Assembly: GCA_017853375.1 (NCBI GenBank)
Contig: JAFMJP010000003.1
Location: 1 to 41,860 of the forward strand
Length of the DNA: 41,860 nt
From: Actinomycetota bacterium
GTDB lineage: Bacteria > Actinomycetota > Acidimicrobiia > Acidimicrobiales > Ilumatobacteraceae
Direction of reading: 5' to 3'
Positions 20,037 through 28,159 of this stretch are shown here, one piece after another; position 1 is the first letter of the stretch; the number at the start of each line of letters is the position of its first letter. The notes beneath the pieces are model-generated. The model saw only the letters and a list, made by a program, of their open reading frames with translations. It was not told where the DNA came from and did no database searches. A program made the position numbers and the translations under genes.

Positions 20037-20053
20037 GCCATTCTACGAATGGC
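20037..20053. promoter_or_regulatory. Perfect 7-3-7 palindrome GCCATTC-TAC-GAATGGC, candidate operator in the divergent promoter region
   Basis: Exact inverted repeat lying over the -10 of the minus operon and just upstream of the plus-strand -10. Confidence 0.5.
20040..20045 (-). promoter_or_regulatory. Candidate -10 box TAGAAT, 6 nt before GTG at 20033
   Basis: Minus strand: TAGAAT-GGCTTC-GTG. Confidence 0.4.
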
Positions 20054-20055
20054 AG

Positions 20056-20061
20056 TATTGT
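20056..20061 (+). promoter_or_regulatory. Candidate -10 box TATTGT for the aminotransferase transcript
   Basis: TATTGT-CACCTG-ATG (the ATG at 20068 opens a 7-codon ORF, not the aminotransferase frame). Confidence 0.35.
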
Positions 20062-20087
20062 CACCTGATGACGACGCGGGGTGCCAC

Positions 20088-21437
20088 GTGACCGGGATTC
20101 GGCGTGAGCGACTCTCTGCGTTGATGGAGCAGGAGACGGAACGATTCATCGATCTGCATCCGCGCTCCGCTCGCCATGCCGATTCCACCTCATCGCTCGT
20201 GGCAGGCGTGCCGATGCCATGGATGCGACGTTGGCCCGGGCCTTTCCCCCTCGTTTTGGACGAGGCCAAGGGAGCTCGATTCACCGACATTGACGGCATT
20301 GAATACGTCGACCTTTGCCTCGGCGACACCGGTGCAATGACGGGTCATGCGCATCCCGAAGTGGCGCAAGCGGTGCATGCGCAGTTGCAGCGTGGCGCGA
20401 CGGTGATGCTGCCGACTGCGGATGCTGCTTGGGTGGGTGACGAACTTTCACGTCGTTTCGGATTGCCGAGGTGGCAATTTGCGCTCAGTGCAACCGACGC
20501 AAATCGGTTCGTTCTACGTTTCGCCAGGGCGATTACCGGAAAACCAAAGGTGTTGGTTCACGACTGGTGTTATCACGGAACCGTCGATGAAACGTTGGTG
20601 GTGGCGCTGGGAGATCGGACGATCAGTCGTCCTGGCGCCATCGGACCGCAGGTGAATCCATCCCTGACGACACGCGTGGTGCAATTCAATGACTTGGTCG
20701 GACTCGAGCAGGCAGCGGCACATGGCGACATCGCCTGCATGCTGATCGAGCCGGCACTCACCAACATCGGCATCGTATTGCCGGAGCCCGGATATCTGGA
20801 AGGCGTGCGCGAGATCACCCGCAAGCACGGAATTCTGCTCATCATCGATGAGACACACACCATCTGCGCAGGACCCGGTGGATGCACCGCTGCGTGGAAT
20901 TTGGAGCCGGACATCCTTGTCATCGGTAAGACGATTGGCGGGGGAACACCGGTTGGTGCATACGGGTTCTCTGCCGAGATCGGTGCAAAGGTCGACGCGC
21001 TGCAACTCGACGACGGAATCGACGTGTCGGGAGTGGGCGGGACCCTCGCAGGGAACGCACTTTCCATGGCTGCGGTTCGTGCAACCCTCACCCATGCCCT
21101 CCTGCCGGATCAGTTCACCTACACCACCGGACTCGCCTCGAAATGGACGGAAGGGGTGCAGAACGCGTACGAGCAGCGCAGTCTGCCGTGGAGCGTCCAG
21201 CAACTGGGTTCTCGCGCTGAGTACTGGTTCTGCCCGCCACCGCGTACCGGTGCCGACGCCGCTGCGGCGGTCGACCATGAATTGGATGCATTCATGCATC
21301 TGTGGGCAATCAACCGGGGTGTGCTCTTGACGCCGTTCCACAACATGGCCTTGTTCTCACCATTTCATGTGCAAGCAGATGTCGACAGACACTCCGAGCA
21401 ATTCGATGCCGCGCTCGATGCGCTCACTTCTGGTTGA
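20088..21437 (+). CDS. Class III aminotransferase (glutamate-1-semialdehyde aminomutase-like)
   Basis: LLIIDETHT, DILVIGKTIGGGTPVGAYGFS (PLP lysine); frame open from 20016, start uncertain (20049 ATG, 20088 GTG or 20124 ATG). Confidence 0.88.
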   Translation: MTGIRRERLSALMEQETERFIDLHPRSARHADSTSSLVAGVPMPWMRRWPGPFPLVLDEAKGARFTDIDGIEYVDLCLGDTGAMTGHAHPEVAQAVHAQLQRGATVMLPTADAAWVGDELSRRFGLPRWQFALSATDANRFVLRFARAITGKPKVLVHDWCYHGTVDETLVVALGDRTISRPGAIGPQVNPSLTTRVVQFNDLVGLEQAAAHGDIACMLIEPALTNIGIVLPEPGYLEGVREITRKHGILLIIDETHTICAGPGGCTAAWNLEPDILVIGKTIGGGTPVGAYGFSAEIGAKVDALQLDDGIDVSGVGGTLAGNALSMAAVRATLTHALLPDQFTYTTGLASKWTEGVQNAYEQRSLPWSVQQLGSRAEYWFCPPPRTGADAAAAVDHELDAFMHLWAINRGVLLTPFHNMALFSPFHVQADVDRHSEQFDAALDALTSG

Positions 21438-22206
21438 CGGATTCGTCGGCATGCCGATGATCGACATCGTGTGGGTATTGGCGGTGATGTTCTTTGCGTC
21501 GTTCGTGCAATCGATCGGCGGTTTTGGTTTTGCACTCTTGGCGGTGCCGTTGGCCGCGCTCATCGTCGATCTGGAGCTTGCCGTGATTGCCGTCAGTATC
21601 GGTTCTCTCTTCAACGTCATCATTCTGAGTCTTCGAACGCGTCGTGACGTGAACCGTGAGGTGGCGGTGCGCTTCAATGTGGCGGCGTTGTTGGGAATGC
21701 CGATCGGGGTGTACGTACTCGAAACGACGCCACAGCGTCCGCTCAAAGTCGCACTCGGAGCAGTGATCATCCTTGCAACCCTGGCATTGATCGAGGGAAC
21801 CAAGCGGCTGCAGAATCTCGGTTCCTCTTGGCCGTCCCCAAAACGAGTGGTGGAGATCACCGCAGGATGGATTTCCGGTGTGTTGTCCACGGCAACCGGG
21901 ACCAACGGTCCGCCGTTGGTGCTGGCACTCAACTTGCGACGGCTCCAACCAGACGTCTTCCGCGCGACGCTCGCCATCACGTTCGCAGTTTCTGGTGCAG
22001 TCAGCATGATGTTCTTCGTTGCATTCGGAATGGTCACCCGCCAAGCAGTGCTCCTCGCATCGGCTGCCGTCCCGCTGATTCTGGCTGGTCAAGCAATCGG
22101 ACTACGGGTGCAACCACGGTTGTCCGAGAAACGATTCGATCGGTTGGTGTATGTGCTCCTGCTCGCGAGTGGTCTCTCGGTGGCGATGTCGGGGCTGCTC
22201 GGCTGA
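21418..22206 (+). CDS. TauE/SafE-family membrane permease (anion/sulfite exporter-like)
   Basis: Multi-TM; FFASFVQSIGGFGFALLAVPL and GWISGVLSTATGTNGPPLVLAL; overlaps the end of the aminotransferase gene. Confidence 0.85.
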   Translation: MRSLLVDGFVGMPMIDIVWVLAVMFFASFVQSIGGFGFALLAVPLAALIVDLELAVIAVSIGSLFNVIILSLRTRRDVNREVAVRFNVAALLGMPIGVYVLETTPQRPLKVALGAVIILATLALIEGTKRLQNLGSSWPSPKRVVEITAGWISGVLSTATGTNGPPLVLALNLRRLQPDVFRATLAITFAVSGAVSMMFFVAFGMVTRQAVLLASAAVPLILAGQAIGLRVQPRLSEKRFDRLVYVLLLASGLSVAMSGLLG

Positions 22207-22215
22207 CGGGGACGA

Positions 22216-22929
22216 TCACGCACCAAACCAACCGAGCCACGCCTCCTTGGTCTTTGGCTTGAAGATCGCATTGGAGCGCCGGATGTTCGCCATGACACCG
22301 CTCGCTGCGGGGGAATATTGGTGTCCGGGAAATATCACGGTGTCATCGGGTAGTGAAGCAAGTGTCTGCAGACTGTCGTACATGTCATCGGGATTGCTGC
22401 CCGGGAGGTCGGTTCGGCCGCATCCATCGAGAAACAACGTGTCTCCCGATACCAAACGCCCGTCAACCATGAAGCATTGACTACCAGGCGTATGACCCGG
22501 CGTGTGCAAGAGCGTGACCGCTATGTGACCTGCACTGACAACGTCGCCCGGTTCGTGCGCAACGAGGCTCGATAGACCGACACCCGTCACTTTGGTCACC
22601 CATTCCACCTCTGTTCGTTGAACGTGGATCGGTACCGAACATCTCTCCAGCAACGCTGCTATGCCGTCGATCCGAAATCCCATCATCGAGCCACCGACAT
22701 GGTCGGGGTGGTAGTGCGTGGCCAGTACGCCGCCTACCGTCATGCCATCGAGCTCGACTTCATCGACAAGGGAATCGACATCGTAAGCAGGATCCACGAG
22801 CAGACATTCACCGGTTTCTCGATCTCCGATTGCGTAGACAAAATTGACCATCTGTCGTGCGAGATCATTGTCTCGCGCGAAGTCCCGCCCCGAGAGAAAC
22901 TGTCGAAAATACAGACGTGGTTCGCTCAC
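22216..22929 (-). CDS. MBL-fold metallo-hydrolase (glyoxalase II / sulfur dioxygenase-like)
   Basis: THYHPDHVGG, HTPGHTPGS, SGDTLFLDGCGRTD, FPGHQY; GTG start at 22929 chosen because the ORF upstream of it runs into the divergent gene. Confidence 0.85.
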   Translation of the reverse strand: MSEPRLYFRQFLSGRDFARDNDLARQMVNFVYAIGDRETGECLLVDPAYDVDSLVDEVELDGMTVGGVLATHYHPDHVGGSMMGFRIDGIAALLERCSVPIHVQRTEVEWVTKVTGVGLSSLVAHEPGDVVSAGHIAVTLLHTPGHTPGSQCFMVDGRLVSGDTLFLDGCGRTDLPGSNPDDMYDSLQTLASLPDDTVIFPGHQYSPAASGVMANIRRSNAIFKPKTKEAWLGWFGA

Positions 22930-22936
22930 TTCACTG

Positions 22937-22942
22937 AAACTA
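22937..22942 (-). promoter_or_regulatory. Candidate -10 box TAGTTT, 7 nt before GTG at 22929
   Basis: Minus strand: TAGTTT-CAGTGAA-GTG. Confidence 0.35.
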
Positions 22943-22950
22943 GTGGCAAT

Positions 22951-22956
22951 TACCCT
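22951..22956 (+). promoter_or_regulatory. Candidate -10 box TACCCT, 6 nt before ATG at 22963
   Basis: TACCCT-TGAGGC-ATG. Confidence 0.4.
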
Positions 22957-22962
22957 TGAGGC

Positions 22963-24117
22963 ATGTCCCGAGCGGGTGATGTACCAGACAGGACGTTGAG
23001 GTACGCAATCGTTGGTTCGGGAATGATGGGCAGGGAGCACATCCATGCACTCGCTGCGATTCCCGACTGCGAAGTGGTTGCAATTTGCGACCCTGATCCC
23101 GAGAGCTTGGAGCAAGGTTGCCGAGCCGTTGCGCGATCGTGGGATTCCAATCGAGGGCAACATGGCGGCAAATCCGAGATTGCTCGATTCGGGAAGGTGC
23201 ATGAACTGGTTGCCGCAGGTGGCTTCGATGTCGCCGTGGTGGCCACACCGAACTACACCCACAGGTCGGTGGTTGAGCCGCTACTCAACGCTGGCGTACA
23301 TCTCCTGATCGAAAAACCTTTGTGCACCACCGTCCAGGACTGCAAGGACCTCATATCGCTGGAGCGTCGGACGGCCGTGTCCCACAAAGTGGTGTGGGTT
23401 GGCTTGGAATACAGGTACATGGCACCAACCATGCGCCTACTCGAGCATGTCTCCAGCGGCGTACTCGGCCGTCTCCACATGTTGGCGATACGTGAGCACC
23501 GTTTTCCGTTCCTTCCCAAAGTGGGGGATTGGAATCGTTTCTCCAACAACACGGGTGGAACACTCGTGGAAAAATGTTGCCATTTCTTCGATCTCATGCG
23601 ACTCGTTCTGCGTAGTGAGCCTTCCCGAGTCTTTGCATCCGGCGCACAGGATGTGAATCATCTCGACGAAACGTATGACGGTCGTGTGCCCGACATTCTG
23701 GACAATGCACTGGTGATCGTCGATTTCGAGAACGGGGCACGGGCGTCATTGGATTTGTGCATGTTCGCCGAGGCAACCAAGAACGAGCAGGAAATTTCCG
23801 TGGTGGGGAGTCTCGGAAAAGCAGAAGCACTGGTGACCGAGGGTCTCGTGCGACTTGGTTTGCGAGCAAACGGATGGTTCCAGTGCGACGAGGATCATGT
23901 GGGCCACGGAGCGGTCCCTTCTTCGGTACTCGAGCACGGCGCACACCATGGCTCGTCATGGCGCCAGCACCTGGCGATGCAGCATGCGATTCGTTCCGGA
24001 ACAACGGCCACCGTGTCGACGCAGGACGGATTGATGTCGGTCGCCATGGGCGAGGCTGCCCATCGGAGTATCTCACTCGGGCGGGCGGTTCGGATGTCCG
24101 AGGTCCTCAGTTCGTAG
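22963..24117 (+). CDS. Gfo/Idh/MocA family oxidoreductase
   Basis: YAIVGSGMMGREHIHAL, VAICDPDPE, VVATPNYTH, LLIEKPLCTT. Confidence 0.9.
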   Translation: MSRAGDVPDRTLRYAIVGSGMMGREHIHALAAIPDCEVVAICDPDPESLEQGCRAVARSWDSNRGQHGGKSEIARFGKVHELVAAGGFDVAVVATPNYTHRSVVEPLLNAGVHLLIEKPLCTTVQDCKDLISLERRTAVSHKVVWVGLEYRYMAPTMRLLEHVSSGVLGRLHMLAIREHRFPFLPKVGDWNRFSNNTGGTLVEKCCHFFDLMRLVLRSEPSRVFASGAQDVNHLDETYDGRVPDILDNALVIVDFENGARASLDLCMFAEATKNEQEISVVGSLGKAEALVTEGLVRLGLRANGWFQCDEDHVGHGAVPSSVLEHGAHHGSSWRQHLAMQHAIRSGTTATVSTQDGLMSVAMGEAAHRSISLGRAVRMSEVLSS

Positions 24118-24137
24118 ATCGGCGAACAACGTCAGCC

Positions 24138-25517
24138 CTACAGCAATGAATCGAAAATCCGTCTACGGACTGGCGGTGAAACGCCGTGCGTCTCCTCGTG
24201 TTTGTCGAGGCTGTTGGAGAGTCGAATGAGTGAATTCACGCCGACAAACCGGAAGGGTTCAATTTCCCATTTGGGTGATCGGTGATTGATGAACGGGAGT
24301 TGGGAAACGGGCGTCCTTGTTTCGTGCCAAGCATCGACCAGCATTCGTGCAAAGAGATTGGTTGCAGCCACGCCATCACCCGCGTAGCCGCCAAGGCGTG
24401 CGAATCGTTCCCGTCGATCCAGTTCGACACTGGGTATCCAGTCCCTCGGCAGACCCAGCGGTCCACCCCAACGATGCGTAATCTTTGCGTGAGCGGCGGC
24501 GGGGAAGTGCCGGGCTATGGAAGCTGCAATGTTCAGATGCGTGTTGTCGTCGAGATCGAAACGATCCCGTACCCTCGATCCGAAGTGATACGGGGCACCA
24601 CGGCCTCCGAATGCAATCCGGTTGTCGGCGGTGAGTTGGGCGTAGATGATCATGTTGCCGCCGTCGTTGAAGGTCGCGCGCTTTGTCCATCCGAGTTGGT
24701 TCACCACATCGACATCCAGCGGCTCGGTGGCAACCATCAACGAATACAGGGGAACCAGTCGGCGTCTGGTCCGACGCAAGACGTGCGAGTAGCCCTCGGT
24801 GGCTTGCACGACGAGGTTGGCGCACAGATGCCCGTATTGATGTGTGACGGTCCCTCCATCAATCGCTTTGACGGTGGTGTGTTCCCAGATCGACACTCCT
24901 CGTTTGCGAACCACGTCAGCCAAGCCAACGGTGAGCAAAAACGGGTTCACCGTTGCACAGTGGGGGCTGTACACCGCACCATGAGTCTCGGCGACTCGGA
25001 TCTGATCGGCCACGCGCTGGGGCGACAGCCATTCCATGTCGTCACTGCCCAGACCGAGCGCATGCTGCTGAGACACCATCGAGTGCAGACGCTCGGCCTG
25101 CAACGACGTCGACGCCGACTGCACCGTTCCGCCACGATGCCAATCGCACCGTATTCCTTCCTGGCGTAGCACTCGTTCGATCTCATCCAGCGTTCGAAAA
25201 CTCTCCCGGTACGCCTCAAGTGCCTTGTCCCCGCCGAATACGTCGGCCAATTCGGTTGGCAAGAGCGGGAAAAATCCACTGCACCAACCTCCGTTTCGTC
25301 CACTCGCACCAAAGCCGACACGACGTGCCTCGAGAACAGCTACTCGAGCCTCGGGGCGAAGTTGCGTCAAGTAGTAGGCAGTCCAGAGCCCGCTCAGTCC
25401 GCCACCGATGATGGCCACGTCGACGTTGGCAGAAGCCGGAGCTACCTTCGGTTCCCAGGCAATGACGCCCGCGTCATGCCATACCGGATACTTCGCCGCA
25501 GTGGTAATGAAGTTCAT
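24138..25517 (-). CDS. FAD-dependent oxidoreductase (DadA/DAO family)
   Basis: VDVAIIGGGLSGLWTAYYL Rossmann motif, VLEARRVGFGASGRNGGW. Confidence 0.9.
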   Translation of the reverse strand: MNFITTAAKYPVWHDAGVIAWEPKVAPASANVDVAIIGGGLSGLWTAYYLTQLRPEARVAVLEARRVGFGASGRNGGWCSGFFPLLPTELADVFGGDKALEAYRESFRTLDEIERVLRQEGIRCDWHRGGTVQSASTSLQAERLHSMVSQQHALGLGSDDMEWLSPQRVADQIRVAETHGAVYSPHCATVNPFLLTVGLADVVRKRGVSIWEHTTVKAIDGGTVTHQYGHLCANLVVQATEGYSHVLRRTRRRLVPLYSLMVATEPLDVDVVNQLGWTKRATFNDGGNMIIYAQLTADNRIAFGGRGAPYHFGSRVRDRFDLDDNTHLNIAASIARHFPAAAHAKITHRWGGPLGLPRDWIPSVELDRRERFARLGGYAGDGVAATNLFARMLVDAWHETRTPVSQLPFINHRSPKWEIEPFRFVGVNSLIRLSNSLDKHEETHGVSPPVRRRIFDSLL

Positions 25518-25529
25518 CTGGGCCCGTGA

Positions 25530-26882
25530 TCAAGGGTTCCAGAGGTCGTACAACTCGCGTTCCGGATCGATGAGCGTCGCGTTTCGCTCATCCACCTGCA
25601 GTGTCGTGCGTGATCCATTGGTCGGTTGCCAACTCGGATCCCCCGAACATGCAAAATCGAACAGCGAGCCCGCCATCGTGTCGGCGAGATGACGATGTGC
25701 GGGCGACACGCCGATGAAATGTTCCACGTTCGGCGCAGCCACATTGTCGAAAACGAAGGGAATGTCGAGTCCGTGACAGGCTCCGAGGATTCCATCGAAG
25801 ACGGGCGTAGGCCATGTGAAAAAGTACGACCATGTGGCAGAGCCTGCCTTGTCACGCGCATCGATCACCCGCCATGCCGGAACACGAAACGATTCGTCGC
25901 TTTGCATTGCCGCCAGCATCTGTGCTGGCGAGGACCTTGGACGCAACGATTGGTACGCGTTCCACGCCTTCTGTGCCGAGGTACCGAAACGTCGTTCAAA
26001 CTCGTTGAGAACGTCTTCCTGGGTCATCGCAGCGGCATTCGGATTGAGCGCAACCCACAGTCGACTCTCGTCACGCATGGTTCCAATGACCAAAGGTCGC
26101 GCGTCCCGAGCCACAACGTCGTGCGCATTCGACGACACCACGTTCCCGCCAATCGTTGGACTGAACATGGAGACCACATCCTTGGGATCCCGTAGTAATC
26201 GACCTTGTGCAGCGATCAGCTCGCTATGGGGCGTCATCGCCACGCGGTCGATCGAAGAGACCCCGAATTCCGACAGAAGCAGTCGTTCGGATTGGTCCGC
26301 GCGCTCGGTTGTGCGCAGCTGGCCGAGTGAAGGACTCATCGCCCAGCCCCGATGAAACAGCAGGTCGGCAGCAGGGGAAGCGTAAAGGGCCACGACGCTG
26401 CATCCGCCCGCGGATTCTCCGAAAATGGTCACGTTCCGAGGATCACCACCGAACTGCTCGATGTGTCGTTGAATCCACGTGAGCGCCGCAATCTGGTCTT
26501 GAAGGCCCACATCCGACCGACCGGTGAACCCCAAAGCGCCGAGTCGGTAGTTGATGGCAACGACCACACAACCACGCGAAGCGAGATTGCATCCGTCGTA
26601 CCAGGATGCATTGCCCGTTCCATTGGTGAAGGCACCACCGTGTATCCATACGAGGACGGGAAGCAGCTCGGTTGCTCGGGCTGGTGAGAAGACGTTGAGG
26701 GTGAGGCAATGTTCGTCCATGGGAAGGTCCCCGGTACCCATTGCTTGTTCCAACAATCCAGGAACTTGCGGGCACTGCACGCTTGTCGGCAGGGTGACGA
26801 GCTCGTCGGTCAACGTTGGTGGTCCGAATCTTTCTGCGCGGGCGTACACCACATTTCGGTGTTGCTGTACCGTGCCGACCAC
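25530..26882 (-). CDS. Type-B carboxylesterase/lipase
   Basis: DEHCLTLNVFSP, VLVWIHGGAF, FGESAGGCSV nucleophile elbow, GACHGLDIPFVF. Confidence 0.9.
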   Translation of the reverse strand: MVGTVQQHRNVVYARAERFGPPTLTDELVTLPTSVQCPQVPGLLEQAMGTGDLPMDEHCLTLNVFSPARATELLPVLVWIHGGAFTNGTGNASWYDGCNLASRGCVVVAINYRLGALGFTGRSDVGLQDQIAALTWIQRHIEQFGGDPRNVTIFGESAGGCSVVALYASPAADLLFHRGWAMSPSLGQLRTTERADQSERLLLSEFGVSSIDRVAMTPHSELIAAQGRLLRDPKDVVSMFSPTIGGNVVSSNAHDVVARDARPLVIGTMRDESRLWVALNPNAAAMTQEDVLNEFERRFGTSAQKAWNAYQSLRPRSSPAQMLAAMQSDESFRVPAWRVIDARDKAGSATWSYFFTWPTPVFDGILGACHGLDIPFVFDNVAAPNVEHFIGVSPAHRHLADTMAGSLFDFACSGDPSWQPTNGSRTTLQVDERNATLIDPERELYDLWNP

Positions 26883-26888
26883 GTGTTC

Positions 26889-26894
26889 AGAGTA
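26889..26894 (-). promoter_or_regulatory. Candidate -10 box TACTCT, 6 nt before GTG at 26882
   Basis: Minus strand: TACTCT-GAACAC-GTG. Confidence 0.4.
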
Positions 26895-26913
26895 GTCAGA
26901 CGGGGCTGAGCGC

Positions 26914-26919
26914 TACCGT
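26914..26919 (+). promoter_or_regulatory. Candidate -10 box TACCGT, 6 nt before GTG at 26926
   Basis: TACCGT-GTTGTC-GTG. Confidence 0.4.
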
Positions 26920-26925
26920 GTTGTC

Positions 26926-27573
26926 GTGTTTCCCAAAATGTTCGAGAAATTGATCGCCGGTGTCGTAGCGAATCGTTGGGAGGATTGGCAGTTTTCCGCC
27001 TCCATAACGAGGGACACGGCTCGCGGGCGTCGCTTCAAGAGTTTCGGGTCCGGATCACTCATCGCGTTTCCCTGGGTGACGATCTACAACGAGCACTACA
27101 TCGAAATTGGCTCCGACACGATGCTCGGACCGTACTGCGCGTTGTCCGCTGGAATGATGCCGGGCCAGGAGTGCGTCACTTCACCGGTGGTGAAGATCGG
27201 CGATCGTTGTCTCATCGGAAGGGGAAGTGGCATCGTCGGTCATCTTGCCATCGATATCGGCGACGATGTGTGGACCGGGCACCACGTGTACATCACGGAT
27301 CAGAATCATGGATACAGCGATATTCATCGGCCCATATCCCTCCAAACCCAACCCGAAAAGCCGGTCGTCATTGGAGCGGGATCCTGGCTCGGAACGGGCA
27401 CTGTGGTGTTGCCAGGCGCAACGATAGGGAAGCATGTTGCGGTGGGAGCGAATTCCGTCGTCACGGGGCAACTTCCCGATTACTCGGTGGCGGTTGGCGC
27501 ACCAGCGAAGGTCATCCGTCGCTACACGCCTGAGTCGGGTTGGAAGCCCAGCGACGAATTCTCGAACCGTTGA
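26926..27573 (+). CDS. Left-handed beta-helix (hexapeptide repeat) acyltransferase
   Basis: VIGAGSWLGTGTVVLPGATIGKHVAVGANSVVTGQLPDYSVAVGAPAKVIRRY. Confidence 0.88.
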   Translation: MFPKMFEKLIAGVVANRWEDWQFSASITRDTARGRRFKSFGSGSLIAFPWVTIYNEHYIEIGSDTMLGPYCALSAGMMPGQECVTSPVVKIGDRCLIGRGSGIVGHLAIDIGDDVWTGHHVYITDQNHGYSDIHRPISLQTQPEKPVVIGAGSWLGTGTVVLPGATIGKHVAVGANSVVTGQLPDYSVAVGAPAKVIRRYTPESGWKPSDEFSNR

Positions 27574-27600
27574 ACCTGCAACGAGCTCGATCGTGAACTT

Positions 27601-28113
27601 TCAGACGGAAAGATCGATGGGAGGCGCACACGCCGGCATGCGGTTGTCCCCGGCAAACGTCGCCAAACGTTCTGCCAGCGGCAATCCTTCGAACGTCGTT
27701 TCGGAGAAGGGTGCGTTGTTTCCTGCGCGAAGTTGCGCCGCGTAGGAACGTCGGTCAAGTACGTATTGTTCGTACTCATCCAGCCACATTGGAACGATGG
27801 CACGTCCCTTCTCATCGTTGGGCACGTCACCTCGTAGTGCGGCAAGCATCGTGACGATGGTGTCGGTAGCTCTGTCCACCAGATCGGCGCGCTGACGCAA
27901 GCCATCAGCACCCACGTCGCTGATCAATCGGTAATCAGCGAGAGCTTCGCGTTGACGTTCTGCTTCGAGACATCGACGCTCGGCACGTTGAGTCCAATCG
28001 ATGTCCCCAATCTTGTTGACGGCTTCCTTGGAAGCGAAGAACAATGCATAAACCCACATAGCCGCAATGGCACTACACACGAGTGCCAGAATGATTCGTG
28101 CCATCAATCGCAT
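27601..28113 (-). CDS. Hypothetical protein, single N-terminal TM segment
   Basis: MRLMARIILALVCSAIAAMWVYALFF then a soluble Arg/Glu-rich region; ORF extends to 28170, start uncertain. Confidence 0.65.
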   Translation of the reverse strand: MRLMARIILALVCSAIAAMWVYALFFASKEAVNKIGDIDWTQRAERRCLEAERQREALADYRLISDVGADGLRQRADLVDRATDTIVTMLAALRGDVPNDEKGRAIVPMWLDEYEQYVLDRRSYAAQLRAGNNAPFSETTFEGLPLAERLATFAGDNRMPACAPPIDLSV

Positions 28114-28159
28114 CTGTTCGGAGACGCTACCTGTGACATCCAAAACGAATCGTTTCCAA

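Noticed and set aside
22930-23262. N-terminal extension of the MBL ORF up to 23262
   Set aside because: It is antisense to the Gfo/Idh/MocA gene and lacks MBL similarity; GTG at 22929 fits better.
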